From Mesorhizobium sp. SCN 65-20 (GTDB lineage Bacteria; Pseudomonadota; Alphaproteobacteria; Rhizobiales; Rhizobiaceae), in NCBI GenBank assembly GCA_001724355.1, contig MEEF01000006.1:62001-126000 (forward strand): DNA of 64,000 bases, written 5' to 3'. Of this stretch, positions 8,736 to 17,790 are shown one piece after another. Both the position numbers and the translations under genes were made by a program. The notes under the pieces are model-generated. The model was not told the DNA's origin. It saw only the letters and a list, made by a program, of their open reading frames with translations, and searched no databases. Every line of letters starts with the position of its first letter. Position 1 is the stretch's first letter.

Positions 8736-9064
8736 GCGTGCCGGATCTCGCGCAATCCGCCTGAACCAGGGCGCGAAAGTCCGGCCAAGATCGGGCCAGC
8801 GCCTCTCGACGTCAGCTTCTGGGGCCCGTTCGGACCGTTCGAGTGCGGAACGGGCCTCCGAAGCTGACGTTGGCCGAACCCGCAATGAGTGGGCGGCTGC
8901 GGCTCCGTCTTGCCGGAACGATCATTTACGCGCGTTGCCGACCAACAATCTTGAGAAACGTTCGAGATTAGGGCACTATTTCCGGACGCATCTGAAGTGC
9001 GCAACTGTCTCAAATGCGGCCGGGCTAAGACCAAAGCGACGGCTTGCGCAGAGGGGCGGCGTCG
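8736..9064. other. Gene-free stretch before the complex I cluster
   Basis: These 329 bases contain no convincing gene. They hold a long imperfect inverted repeat (8808-8871, listed separately) and, after it, the region that should contain the promoter of the nuoJ operon. I looked for an FNR/FixK box (TTGAT-N4-ATCAA type) and found only a poor CTTGA...TCGAG pair near 8950-8966. Confidence 0.6.
8808..8871. repeat. Long imperfect inverted repeat (hairpin)
   Basis: Two 24-base arms, 8808-8831 and 8848-8871, match at 21 of 24 positions when one is reverse-complemented (cores ACGTCAGCTTC and GGCCCGTTC). They are separated by a 16-base loop. No run of T follows on either strand, so it is not a standard terminator. 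It may be a copy of a dispersed palindromic element or a structured 5' leader upstream of nuoJ. Confidence 0.75.
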
Positions 9065-9565
9065 ATGGTTCAGGGGCTGTTTCTGCTTTTTGCTGCAGCG
9101 TCCGTCATCGCGGCCCTGACCCTTGTTCTGGCGCGGAATCCGGTTCACAGCGCGTTGGCGCTGATGGCATGCTTCCTGCAAATCTCGGCCATCTTCGTCC
9201 TGCTCGAAGCACCGCTTCTCGCCGTCATCCAGATATTCGTCTATGTCGGCGCGATCATGGTCCTGTTCATCTTCGTGATCATGATGGTCGATGTGCGCGA
9301 AGCCGTGCTGCAGCGCTTCCTGCCGGGCAACAATCTTCCGGCGATGGTGCTGCTCGCCCTTCTCGGCACCGAGATGCTGGTCCTGGTGCTCTGGAGCGGG
9401 GCTTTCTCGGCGGCGACCCCTCCCGCAGGGGGCGAGGGCATCGGGCTCAGGCAACTCGCCACGAGCCTTTTCGCTGAATATCTGCTGCCCTTCGAGGTCG
9501 CCTCCGTCATTCTGCTCGCCGCTTTGGTGGGGGCCATCGTCCTGGCCCAGAAGGAGCAGCGCTGA
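9065..9565 (+). CDS. nuoJ: NADH-quinone oxidoreductase subunit J
   Basis: A 166-aa membrane subunit of complex I with five predicted helices. Family stretches are visible ([20 protein letters not shown] and [18 protein letters not shown]). I chose the ATG at 9065; a longer frame from 9044 adds seven residues without support. An AGAGGGG stretch about ten bases upstream is the likely ribosome binding site. nuoJ opens the plus-strand nuo operon, an unusual position, since it normally follows nuoI. The stop overlaps the nuoK start (TGATG). Confidence 0.95.
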   Translation: MVQGLFLLFAAASVIAALTLVLARNPVHSALALMACFLQISAIFVLLEAPLLAVIQIFVYVGAIMVLFIFVIMMVDVREAVLQRFLPGNNLPAMVLLALLGTEMLVLVLWSGAFSAATPPAGGEGIGLRQLATSLFAEYLLPFEVASVILLAALVGAIVLAQKEQR

Positions 9566-9867
9566 TGGTGCCGCTCTGGTGGAGCATAGTGCTCGGGGTG
9601 GCACTGTTCGTCATCGGAGCGGGGGGCGTGCTCTTGAGGCGCAACATCCTCGTCGTGCTGATGTCGCTCGAACTGCTGCTCAATTCGGTCAACATCAATT
9701 TCATCGCCTTCGGGCACCACTTCGCAGACTCCCGCGGACAGGTCTTCGCGATCTTCGTCATCGCGATCACCGCAGCCGAAGTGGCCGTGGCCCTGGGCAT
9801 CCTGGTCGCCCTGGTGAGGAACAAATCCACGCTCAGGTCCGACGATGTGACATTGATGAAAGGATAG
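9565..9867 (+). CDS. nuoK: NADH-quinone oxidoreductase subunit K
   Basis: A 100-aa, three-helix complex I membrane subunit homologous to MrpC. The two conserved membrane glutamates are present ([10 protein letters not shown] and [12 protein letters not shown]); they form part of the proton path. The start overlaps nuoJ by one base. The stop is four bases before the TTG start of the next gene. Confidence 0.96.
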   Translation: MVPLWWSIVLGVALFVIGAGGVLLRRNILVVLMSLELLLNSVNINFIAFGHHFADSRGQVFAIFVIAITAAEVAVALGILVALVRNKSTLRSDDVTLMKG

Positions 9868-9871
9868 CGGC

Positions 9872-11305
9872 TTGGACCCGGTGACATCGATCCGGCCGCT
9901 GCTTGCCGTCGTCGTCGCGGGCCTTGCGGCTCTCGCCATCCTCCTCCTGAAGAATCGGGAACGTCTTCGCGACGCGGTCTCTCCCCTGGCGGCGGTCGTC
10001 ATGTTTGCCTTCGTCGCCTCCATGGCTCCCACCGTTCTGGCAGGCCGGACGATCGATCTGACGCTGTTCGAGATCTTGCCCGGAGTCGACTTCGCCTTCC
10101 GGGTCGATGCGCTCGGCATGGTCTTCGCCAGCGTCTCGTCGCTGCTCTGGATCGCTGCGTCGATCTATTCGATCGGCTACATGCGGGCCCTGAACGAGCA
10201 TGCCCAGACCCGGTTCTACGCCTGCTTCGCCACAAGCCTTGCGGCCGCCGTCGGCGGCGCCTTCTCCGCCAACCTGTTCACGCTGGTGATCTTCTACGAG
10301 GTGCTCAGCCTGGTCACCTATCCGCTCGTCTACCATCACGAGGACGAGGAGGCATGGGCCGGCAGCCGCAAGTATCTCGTCTACCTGATGGGGGCCTCGA
10401 AGAGCGTGCTTCTCGCCGCCCTGGCCCTGACCTACCAGATCGCCGGATCGCTCGACTTCGTGCCGGGCGGATTGCTGGCGGGCACCGGAGCCTCGGCTCC
10501 GCTGCTGACTGCGAAATCGGCCATCATGCCGATGCATGCCTGGTTGCCCGCCGCCATGGTGGCGCCAACCCCCGTCAGCGCGCTGCTGCATGCAGTGGCC
10601 GTGGTCAAGATGGGCGTATTCTGCGCGCTGCGGGTTATCTTCGACATCTTCGGTACGGGGCTGGTGGCGGCCCTCGGGCTCGGCTTGGCCACTGCCTATC
10701 TGGTCTCGTTCACGATCCTGACGGCGTCGATCTATGCGCTGACCCGCGACGACCTCAAGGCGCGGCTCGCCTATTCGACGGTCAGCCAACTCTCCTACAT
10801 CGTGCTCGGCGCGGTCCTGCTGTCGCCGGTGGCGATGGTGGGCGGGATCATCCACATCGCCGTGCACGCGTTTTCCAAGATCACGCTCTTCTTCTGTGCC
10901 GGGTCGATCTACTGCGCGTCAGGCAAGCGCAACATCAGCGACATGGCGGGCATAGGCCGGCGGCTGCCCTGGACGATGGGCGCGTTCTTCATAGGCTCGC
11001 TCAGCATGATCGGCGTGCCGCCGACCGGCGGCTTCGTCAGCAAGTGGTATCTCGCGCTGGGGTCGGTTGAAGGCGGAGAAATCGCATTCCTGATCGTGCT
11101 TCTTGCGAGCTCGGTCCTCAACGCCGCCTATTTCCTGCCGGTCAGCTATGTCGCCTTCTTCGGGAAGGAGGCGCCGGAGAGTACCCCAACGGTCCGGGAA
11201 ATTCCGATGATCGCGATCCCGCTCGTGGCGACCGCCGTGCTGTCGGTGGCAGTGGGCCTCTTCCCCGGATACTTCATCGCTCTCGCCGAAAGGGTGGCCG
11301 GATGA
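9872..11305 (+). CDS. MrpD-like antiporter subunit in complex I cluster (first extra pumping subunit)
   Basis: A 477-aa polytopic protein of the NuoL/M/N-MrpD family. All four key charged residues are present: Glu143 (FYEVLSLVTYPL), Lys215 (LLTAKSAIMPMHAWL), Lys246 (AVVKMGVFCALRV) and Lys391 (GGFVSKWYLALG). It should therefore pump protons. It has no NuoL-type C-terminal lateral helix. By sequence it is closer to stand-alone MrpD-like 'subunit D family' proteins than to NuoM. The start is a TTG at 9872 with AAAGGA upstream; no in-frame ATG exists before the first helix. It overlaps the next gene by four bases. Its place between nuoK and nuoM suggests it is built into the membrane arm. Confidence 0.9.
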   Translation: MDPVTSIRPLLAVVVAGLAALAILLLKNRERLRDAVSPLAAVVMFAFVASMAPTVLAGRTIDLTLFEILPGVDFAFRVDALGMVFASVSSLLWIAASIYSIGYMRALNEHAQTRFYACFATSLAAAVGGAFSANLFTLVIFYEVLSLVTYPLVYHHEDEEAWAGSRKYLVYLMGASKSVLLAALALTYQIAGSLDFVPGGLLAGTGASAPLLTAKSAIMPMHAWLPAAMVAPTPVSALLHAVAVVKMGVFCALRVIFDIFGTGLVAALGLGLATAYLVSFTILTASIYALTRDDLKARLAYSTVSQLSYIVLGAVLLSPVAMVGGIIHIAVHAFSKITLFFCAGSIYCASGKRNISDMAGIGRRLPWTMGAFFIGSLSMIGVPPTGGFVSKWYLALGSVEGGEIAFLIVLLASSVLNAAYFLPVSYVAFFGKEAPESTPTVREIPMIAIPLVATAVLSVAVGLFPGYFIALAERVAG

Positions 11306-11556
11306 TCAAGCGTGTCGTCGATTTCTTTGGCGACCAGGCATTTGCCGTCCGCCGCCGCCAGCTCTTCTACGTTTCACTCGCCATAATCGTCATCGCCGAC
11401 TTCCTGGTCTCCCGCGAGCACGCGGAATACCTCTGGGACCGAATACCGGGCTGGTCGGCCCTCTATGGTTTCGGCTCCTGCGTGCTGCTGATCTTCGTCT
11501 CCAAGTTCCTCGGCCACAAATGCGGACTGATGCGGCGCGAGGACTATTATGACTGA
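11302..11556 (+). CDS. 84-aa membrane protein between two MrpD-like subunits
   Basis: A small protein with two hydrophobic segments (about residues 20-36 and 50-68), a basic N-terminus, and a C-terminal tail ending in MRREDYYD. The central loop has WDRIPGWSALYGFGSCVLLI. From memory, proteins of this type accompany MrpD-like pairs in other bacteria, but I know no assigned function. It overlaps the upstream gene by four bases and the downstream one by eight, so it is surely co-translated. A linker or accessory subunit of the membrane arm is the natural guess. Confidence 0.85.
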   Translation: MIKRVVDFFGDQAFAVRRRQLFYVSLAIIVIADFLVSREHAEYLWDRIPGWSALYGFGSCVLLIFVSKFLGHKCGLMRREDYYD

Positions 11557-13309
11557 CTTCGTGCACCCCGCAGCGCTGTTCATTCTCGGGGCCGTGCCGA
11601 TCCCCTTCCTGCCAGGGAAGATTCGCAAGGCCTACCTGGTCGTGATTCCGGCGCTGGCGCTCCTCGCCGTGCTCTCCATCCAGCCGGGCAACTACGGCGC
11701 GATGCGGTTCATCGGGCAGGAAATCCTGATCGCCAGGGTCGACAGGCTGAGCATCGTCTTTGCCACCGTCTTCACGATCATGGCGCTTATCGGCACGGTC
11801 TATGCGCTGCACGTCACGCGTGCCGGCGAGCATGTCGCGGCGTTCGTCTATGTCGGCAGCGCGCTTGGTGTGGTCTTCGCCGGTGACTACCTGACCCTCT
11901 ACGTCTTCTGGGAGGCAATGGCGGTTGCCTCCGCCTACCTGGTCTTCGCGCAGGGTGGCGGGCCGGCGATCCGCGCCGGCTTTCGCTACCTGATGGTCCA
12001 CATCACCGGCGGCGTCGTCCTCCTCGGCGGCATCGTCCTGCAGGGCTTCGGTACCGGTTCGCTGCTTTTCGGTCCCTTCGAAGGGCAGATGGGGCCGGCC
12101 GCACTGCTGATCCTCGCGAGCTTCATGCTCAACGCCGCGGTGCCGCCGCTCAATGCCTGGCTGACCGATGCCTATCCGGAGGCGACGGTCACCGGGGCGG
12201 TGTTCATGAGCGCCTTCACCACCAAGACCGCGGTCTATGTGCTGGCGCGCGCATTCCCCGGAACCGAGTTGCTGGTCTGGTTCGGCACCGCGATGGCGCT
12301 CTACGGCGTCGTCTACGCCGTGCTCGAGAACGACTGTCGGCGGCTGCTCGCCTATCACATCGTCAGCCAGGTGGGTTACATGGTGGCGGGTATCGGGATC
12401 GGCACCGAAATGGCGGTCAACGGCGCCGCAAGCCATGCCTTCGCCCACATCCTCTACAAGGGGCTGCTGTTCATGGGCGCGGGCGCGGTGATCTACGTGA
12501 CGGGGCGGCGCAAGCTCACCGAACTCGGCGGGCTCTACAAATCGATGCCGATCACCGTTGCGCTCTACATGATCGGGGCCTTTGCGATCTCGGCATTCCC
12601 GTTCTTTTCGGGTTTTGTCACCAAGTCCATGGTGATTGCCGCGGCCGGGCAGGAACATCGTGCGCTGGTGGTGCTGGCACTGACGATGGCTTCGTCGGGG
12701 ACGTTCCTGCACACCGGCCTCAAGCTCCCCTACTACATGTTCTTCGGCACCGACCGTGGGCTTCCGGCGCACGAGCCTCCCCGCAACATGCTGATCGCCA
12801 TGGCGATGGCGGCAGTGCTCTGCATCGCCATTGGCGTCTATCCCCAGCCGCTCTACGCGCTGCTGCCCTATCCTGTGGACTTCGAGCCCTATACCGGCGT
12901 CCACATCACCGAGAGCCTGGGGCTGCTGATGTTCACGGCGCTCGGCTTCGTCCTGTTCCTGAGGGCGCTCGACCCCGAGGCCACGATCAGCATCGACACG
13001 GACTGGTTCTACCGCATGGGCGCGCGGCGCTTCATGTGGTTCGCCGAAAAGCCGCTGGCGTACTGGGAGCAGGCCGTAAGCAGCGTATCTGAAACCATCG
13101 CCCTGCCGCTGATGCATGGCCTGGCGCGCGTCGGGCTGCGCATCGACGTCAACGGCGTCGACGGCATAGTCAACGGCGTCGCCCGTTCGATCCTGCGTGG
13201 CGGCGGCGCGCTGCGGCGACTGCAGACCGGGGTGGTGAACCACTACGCCCTGGCCATGATCGCCGGCCTGATCGGCGCCACCGCCGTTTTCGCCGTCGTG
13301 TGGCAATAG
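11549..13309 (+). CDS. MrpD/NuoL-like antiporter subunit with NuoL-type C-terminal tail (second extra pumping subunit)
   Basis: A 586-aa polytopic antiporter-like protein. The core resembles proteins annotated as Na+/H+ antiporter subunit D (PPLNAWLTDAYPEATVTGAV). The last 100 residues resemble the NuoL lateral helix and final anchor helix (GVDGIVNGVARSILRGGG, LRRLQTGVVNHYALAMIAG). Glu122 (TM5), Lys226 (TM8) and Lys359 (TM12) are kept, but the TM7 lysine is replaced by Asn195 (MLNAAVPPLNAWL). It probably occupies the distal NuoL position, since no ordinary nuoL is in the window. Whether it pumps without the TM7 lysine is open. The start ATG at 11549 overlaps the small gene before it. Confidence 0.9.
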   Translation: MTDFVHPAALFILGAVPIPFLPGKIRKAYLVVIPALALLAVLSIQPGNYGAMRFIGQEILIARVDRLSIVFATVFTIMALIGTVYALHVTRAGEHVAAFVYVGSALGVVFAGDYLTLYVFWEAMAVASAYLVFAQGGGPAIRAGFRYLMVHITGGVVLLGGIVLQGFGTGSLLFGPFEGQMGPAALLILASFMLNAAVPPLNAWLTDAYPEATVTGAVFMSAFTTKTAVYVLARAFPGTELLVWFGTAMALYGVVYAVLENDCRRLLAYHIVSQVGYMVAGIGIGTEMAVNGAASHAFAHILYKGLLFMGAGAVIYVTGRRKLTELGGLYKSMPITVALYMIGAFAISAFPFFSGFVTKSMVIAAAGQEHRALVVLALTMASSGTFLHTGLKLPYYMFFGTDRGLPAHEPPRNMLIAMAMAAVLCIAIGVYPQPLYALLPYPVDFEPYTGVHITESLGLLMFTALGFVLFLRALDPEATISIDTDWFYRMGARRFMWFAEKPLAYWEQAVSSVSETIALPLMHGLARVGLRIDVNGVDGIVNGVARSILRGGGALRRLQTGVVNHYALAMIAGLIGATAVFAVVWQ

Positions 13310-13317
13310 GGGGACCG

Positions 13318-14787
13318 ATGGCGCTGCTCAGCCTCATCGTGTTCACGCCGGCGGTTGGGGCGTTGGTACTTGCGTTCATCCGCAACGAGCAGACGGTGCG
13401 GTGGACCGCGCTTGGCTTCACGGCGCTCGATTTCGTGCTGGCTGTGATGATGCTGGCCGGTTTCGATGCGACCACCCACGCAATGCAGTTCACCGAAGCG
13501 CGACCGTGGGTGCCCGCGCTCGGCATCACCTACGCGCTCGGCGTCGACGGGATCAGCGTGCTCTTCGTGTTCCTGACCGCGCTCTTGGGCTGGATCTGCG
13601 TGCTCGCCTCGTGGACCGCGATCGAGAGCAAGGTCAAGGAGTTCATGATCAGCCTGCTGGTCATGCAGTCGCTGATGCTGGGCGTGTTCTGCGCGCTCGA
13701 CCTGTTCCTGTTCTACGTCTTCTGGGAAGCCATGCTGATCCCGATGTACATCATCATCGGCGTCTGGGGCGGGGAGGGCAGGGTCTATGCGGCTTTCAAG
13801 TTCTTTCTCTACACGCTCGCCGGCAGCCTGCTGTTCCTGGTCGGCGTCATCGTGCTCTATTTGCAGGGCGGCCAGACCTTCGACATCATCGCGCTGAGCA
13901 ACCAGGACATCCCGTTCTCGGTGCAATCCTGGTTGTTCCTGGCGTTCCTGGTCGCCTTCGCCGTCAAGGTGCCGATGGTTCCGGTCCACACCTGGCTGCC
14001 CGACGCCCATGTGCAGGCGCCCACGGCGGGCAGCATCATCCTCGCAGCCGTCCTGCTGAAGATGGGCGCATACGGCTTCCTGCGGTTCTCCTTGCCGATG
14101 CTGCCGGAGGCCTCGGTGTACTACTCGACGGCGATGCTGATGCTGTCGGCGCTTGCGATCGTCTATGGCGGTCTGCTCGCTCTGGCGCAGGACGACCTGA
14201 AGAAGCTGGTCGCCTATTCCAGCATCAGCCACATGGGTTTCGTGACGCTGGGTATATTCACCTTGAACCTGCGCGGGCTCGAGGGCGGCATATTGCAGAT
14301 GTTCAATCACGGCGTGACGACCGGTGCGCTGTTCCTGTTCGTCGGCCTGATCTACGAGCGCACCCACACGCGCAGCATCGGCGCCTATGGCGGGCTGATG
14401 AAGCTGGCGCCGGTCTACACGTCTTTTCTCGCGTTGTTTGCCCTGTCGTCCATGGCATTGCCGGGCACCAACTCGTTCGTGGGCGAGTTGCTCGTCCTGT
14501 CGGGCGGATTTGCCGCCAATCCCGCCATCACAGCCATAGCCGTGCTCGGCGCCCTTCTGGGGGCGGCCTACCTGCTCGGCATGTACCGGAAGGTCGCGCT
14601 GGGTCCGGTCCGGTTGCCTGGAGGGGCGAAGGTTCGCGATGTGAACGCCCGTGAGCTGATCGCGATCCTGCCGCTGGCCGTGTTGGTGTTCTGGGTTGGG
14701 CTCTATCCGAAGCCCTTTCTTGGTATCATCGACGCCTCGGTGAAGCATCTGCTCGTGCGCGTGCATGGAGAGGGGAGCGGCCAATGA
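13318..14787 (+). CDS. nuoM: NADH-quinone oxidoreductase subunit M
   Basis: A 489-aa canonical NuoM. It has the TM5 glutamate (FYVFWEAMLIPMYIIIG), both central lysines (AFAVKVPMVPVHTWLPDAHV and AVLLKMGAYGFLRF) and the TM12 glutamate (NSFVGELLVLSG) that sets NuoM apart from NuoL. I chose the ATG at 13318 because AGGGGGA lies just upstream; a few in-frame codons before it are not needed. The 3' end overlaps nuoN by four bases. Confidence 0.97.
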   Translation: MALLSLIVFTPAVGALVLAFIRNEQTVRWTALGFTALDFVLAVMMLAGFDATTHAMQFTEARPWVPALGITYALGVDGISVLFVFLTALLGWICVLASWTAIESKVKEFMISLLVMQSLMLGVFCALDLFLFYVFWEAMLIPMYIIIGVWGGEGRVYAAFKFFLYTLAGSLLFLVGVIVLYLQGGQTFDIIALSNQDIPFSVQSWLFLAFLVAFAVKVPMVPVHTWLPDAHVQAPTAGSIILAAVLLKMGAYGFLRFSLPMLPEASVYYSTAMLMLSALAIVYGGLLALAQDDLKKLVAYSSISHMGFVTLGIFTLNLRGLEGGILQMFNHGVTTGALFLFVGLIYERTHTRSIGAYGGLMKLAPVYTSFLALFALSSMALPGTNSFVGELLVLSGGFAANPAITAIAVLGALLGAAYLLGMYRKVALGPVRLPGGAKVRDVNARELIAILPLAVLVFWVGLYPKPFLGIIDASVKHLLVRVHGEGSGQ

Positions 14788-16223
14788 CCGGCTCGGTGCT
14801 CCTTCAATGGGTGCTTGCGAGCCTGCCTGAGATCGTGGTGGTCGTTGGGGCCTGTGCCCTGCTGATCCTCGGGCAGTTGCTCCCGAAGGGACAGGGGTAC
14901 TTCCTGGTCTGGGGCTCCATCGCGGTCGTGTTGGCCGCGGCCCTGGCGACTCTTCTGCTCGCCGGCCAGACGCAGCCGGCCTACATGGACATGTTCATCG
15001 CCGACCGCTTCGCAGTCTTCTTCAAGGCGGTGTTCTACCTTGCCACGGTACTTACGTTCCTGCTGTCGCGGCGATATGCCGAGATCGAGGGGATAGAGAG
15101 CAGCGAGTATTATGTGCTCCTGCTCTTCGCGTTGTCCGGCATGATGATCATGGCTTCGGCGGTCGACCTGTTGTCGATCTATGTCGGCCTCGAACTGATG
15201 GCGCTCTGCACCTATGTGCTGACCGGCTTCCTGCGCAGCGAGCGGCGATCGAACGAAGCGGCGCTGAAATATGTGGTGCTGGGAGGGGCTGCGACCGGGG
15301 TTTTCCTCTACGGCGTCTCGCTGGTCTATGGGGTCACCGGAACGACGCGCCTCGACGGCCTGGCCGCCGCCGTTGCCACCAGCGCCGGCGATCCCGGATT
15401 GCTGCTGGCGGTGGTCTTCATCGTTGCAGGGCTGGCGTTCAAGGTCGGCGCGGTGCCGTTCCATATGTGGGTGCCCGACGTCTACGAGGGCGCGCCGACG
15501 ACGATCACGGCCTTCATGTCGGTGGCGCCCAAGGCGGCCGGCTTCGCGGTGATCCTGCGCGTGTTCCTCAATCCGCTCGTCACGGCCTCGAATGCCTGGA
15601 TCATCATTGCGGTCATCGCGGTGGTGACGATGGCGCTTGGGAGCTTCGTGGCGCTGGTCCAGGACAACATCAAGCGGCTGCTCGCCTATTCCAGCATCGC
15701 CCATGCGGGCTTTGCCATGTTCGGCGTCGTGGCAGGCGGCGCAGATGGCATCGCCAGCGTCATGCTCTACCTGCTCATCTACGCGTTCATGAACCTGGGT
15801 ATCTTCGCCACGGTCATCTTGATGCGGAACGGCGATTTTTCCGGCGAGGCCATCGACGACTACAGGGGGCTCGCCAAGTCGCATCCCGGGCTCGCGCTCC
15901 TGATGCTGCTCTACCTGTTCTCGCTCGCCGGCATCCCCCCGACGGCGGGGTTCTTCGCCAAGTTCTACGTGCTGGTGGCACTCGTCGAGCGCGGTTTCGT
16001 GGGGCTGGCGGTGATTGCGGTGCTGCTGAGCGCGGTCGCCGCCTATTTCTACATCCGCATCGTCATGGTCATCTACATGCGCGAACCCGGCGAGCAGGCC
16101 AATCCGGCACTTACGCCCTCCGTCCGCGCCACGCTCGCCCTCACTGCGGCCGGCACGATCGGTATTGGACTGTTCCCGGCGTGGTTCCTGAAGCTTGCGC
16201 AAGACTCCGTGTTCGGCGGCTGA
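14784..16223 (+). CDS. nuoN: NADH-quinone oxidoreductase subunit N
   Basis: A 479-aa NuoN with about 14 helices. Key residues are present: the TM5 glutamate (YVGLELMALCTYVLTG), lysines in IVAGLAFKVGAVPFHMWVPD and APKAAGFAVILRV, and the TM12 lysine in PPTAGFFAKFYVLV. The ATG overlaps the nuoM stop (ATGA). A gap of about 150 bases follows before nuoA, the largest gap within the plus-strand nuo genes, so a second promoter there is possible. Confidence 0.97.
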   Translation: MTGSVLLQWVLASLPEIVVVVGACALLILGQLLPKGQGYFLVWGSIAVVLAAALATLLLAGQTQPAYMDMFIADRFAVFFKAVFYLATVLTFLLSRRYAEIEGIESSEYYVLLLFALSGMMIMASAVDLLSIYVGLELMALCTYVLTGFLRSERRSNEAALKYVVLGGAATGVFLYGVSLVYGVTGTTRLDGLAAAVATSAGDPGLLLAVVFIVAGLAFKVGAVPFHMWVPDVYEGAPTTITAFMSVAPKAAGFAVILRVFLNPLVTASNAWIIIAVIAVVTMALGSFVALVQDNIKRLLAYSSIAHAGFAMFGVVAGGADGIASVMLYLLIYAFMNLGIFATVILMRNGDFSGEAIDDYRGLAKSHPGLALLMLLYLFSLAGIPPTAGFFAKFYVLVALVERGFVGLAVIAVLLSAVAAYFYIRIVMVIYMREPGEQANPALTPSVRATLALTAAGTIGIGLFPAWFLKLAQDSVFGG

Positions 16224-16372
16224 CCGATTGAGTTTGCAATGCATATCCCGACCGCATATCCTCGAAGATGGACGAAAGGAAAGCCCAAGTCGCTTCCCTA
16301 GGCCAGCCCGACCGGCCCTAAGGGGGCAGCCGTATCACGAGGTTGCTTCGGCGCCGACTTGGACAACGCGCC

Positions 16373-16738
16373 ATGGCTGGAATGGAATTCCTGCCGGTAC
16401 TTTTCATGACCGCCGGAATTGTCCTGGTGGCAGTGGCGACGATGTTTGTTTCCTCCCTGCTGCGCCCGGCCAATCCTTATCCGGCAAAGAACATGCCCTA
16501 TGAATGCGGCATGGATCCCGCCGGCGAGGCCGCCGGCGGCAACTTCCGGGTCCAGTTCTTCGTGCTTGCCATCCTGCTGGTGGTCTTCGACGTCGAGACG
16601 ATGTTCCTCTTCCCATGGGCGGTCGTGCTGAAGGAGATCGGCCTGGTCGGCTACATCGAGATGTTCGTCTTCATGCTGCTGCTGATCGTCGGGTTCGCCT
16701 ATGCCTGGATGAAGGGAGCCCTGGAATGGGAGAAGTAG
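16373..16738 (+). CDS. nuoA: NADH-quinone oxidoreductase subunit A
   Basis: A 121-aa membrane subunit with three helices and the conserved [16 protein letters not shown] loop containing the cysteine of subunit A, plus [15 protein letters not shown]. The start is uncertain among TTG 16343, ATG 16373 and ATG 16382; none has a strong ribosome binding site, and I chose the ATG at 16373. The 3' end overlaps nuoB by 13 bases. Confidence 0.94.
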   Translation: MAGMEFLPVLFMTAGIVLVAVATMFVSSLLRPANPYPAKNMPYECGMDPAGEAAGGNFRVQFFVLAILLVVFDVETMFLFPWAVVLKEIGLVGYIEMFVFMLLLIVGFAYAWMKGALEWEK

Positions 16739-17229
16739 GCGGCACCATCCGCGACAGCGTGCTGTTCACCACGGCCGACAGCCTGGTCAGCTGGAGCCGC
16801 AGGTCTGCGCTGTGGCCGGAGACCTTCGGCATCGCCTGCTGTGCCATCGAGATGATCTCGGCCGGCTGCGCCCGCTATGATCTCGACCGCTTCGGCGTCG
16901 TCTTCCGGCCTTCGCCGCGCCAGTCCGACGTCATGATCATCGCCGGCACCGTGACGCGGAAATTCGCCCCCGTCGTGCGGCGCCTCTACGACCAGATGCC
17001 TGAGCCGCGCTGGGTCATAGCCATGGGCACCTGCGCCATCTCGGGCGGGGTCTATAACACCTATGCGGTTGTGCAGGGGGCGCAGACCTTCGTGCCGGTG
17101 GACGTGCACGTGCCCGGCTGCCCGCCGCGGCCCGAGGCGCTGATGCACGGATTCCTTTTGCTGCAGGAGAAGATCAAGAAGTCCCGCGCGTTGGCCGGGA
17201 CGCCCTTCGAGCGGGTCACCGCATCATGA
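16726..17229 (+). CDS. nuoB: NADH-quinone oxidoreductase subunit B (cluster N2)
   Basis: A 167-aa peripheral subunit that binds the terminal iron-sulfur cluster N2, which reduces quinone. The four ligands are seen as the tandem Cys38-Cys39 ([13 protein letters not shown]), Cys103 (MGTCAISGG) and Cys132 ([11 protein letters not shown]). The start overlaps the end of nuoA, and the stop overlaps nuoC (ATGA). Confidence 0.97.
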   Translation: MGEVGGTIRDSVLFTTADSLVSWSRRSALWPETFGIACCAIEMISAGCARYDLDRFGVVFRPSPRQSDVMIIAGTVTRKFAPVVRRLYDQMPEPRWVIAMGTCAISGGVYNTYAVVQGAQTFVPVDVHVPGCPPRPEALMHGFLLLQEKIKKSRALAGTPFERVTAS

Positions 17230-17762
17230 GCGCGGAGGCGCCCCTCGTTCCAGCGCTCATCGCCGAGCGTTTCGGCGGGGCGGTCGAGGATCTCGGTTTC
17301 GCCCACGGCATCCATGCCTTCGCCGCACCGCCCGACAGGATTGTTGAGATTTGCCGGTTCCTGAAGGAACAACCGGAGCTTCGTTTCGATTTCCTGTCCG
17401 ACATCTGCGGGGTGGACCACCACCCCGAAAGGCCGCGCTACGAGGCCGTGTACCACCTCTATTCGCTGCCCAACAAATGGCGCGTCCGGATCAAGTGCCG
17501 CCTCGGCGATCCCCCGCATATCTCTTCGGTGACGGGCGTCTGGCGTACCGCCAACTGGCACGAACGCGAGGCCTGGGACATGTATGGGATTGTGTTTACG
17601 GACCATCCCGACCTGCGCCGGATCTATATGTGGGAAGAGTTCGAGGGCTTCCCGCAGCGCAAGGATTTCCCGCTGCGGGGCTACAGGGACACGCTCAATC
17701 CATTTGGTGCCGAGGGCCGGCCGCCGACCCAGCCCGACCTTGCCACCAAGGACATTCCGTAA
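17226..17762 (+). CDS. nuoC: NADH-quinone oxidoreductase subunit C
   Basis: A 178-aa subunit C (30-kDa subunit). The family signature is present around [40 protein letters not shown] and FPLRGYRD. It is a separate gene from nuoD, unlike in E. coli where they are fused. The start overlaps the nuoB stop. Confidence 0.97.
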   Translation: MSAEAPLVPALIAERFGGAVEDLGFAHGIHAFAAPPDRIVEICRFLKEQPELRFDFLSDICGVDHHPERPRYEAVYHLYSLPNKWRVRIKCRLGDPPHISSVTGVWRTANWHEREAWDMYGIVFTDHPDLRRIYMWEEFEGFPQRKDFPLRGYRDTLNPFGAEGRPPTQPDLATKDIP

Positions 17763-17790
17763 GGGAGTTGCTGCACGACGGTGCCTTGAA

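Noticed and set aside
8736..9064. FNR/FixK box for a low-oxygen controlled nuo operon
   Set aside because: Only a poor CTTGA...TCGAG pair near 8950-8966; it does not fit TTGAT-N4-ATCAA.
16224..16372. A small gene between nuoN and nuoA
   Set aside because: Available frames have no ribosome binding site and run on into nuoA in the wrong frame; the gap is more likely a leader or secondary promoter.
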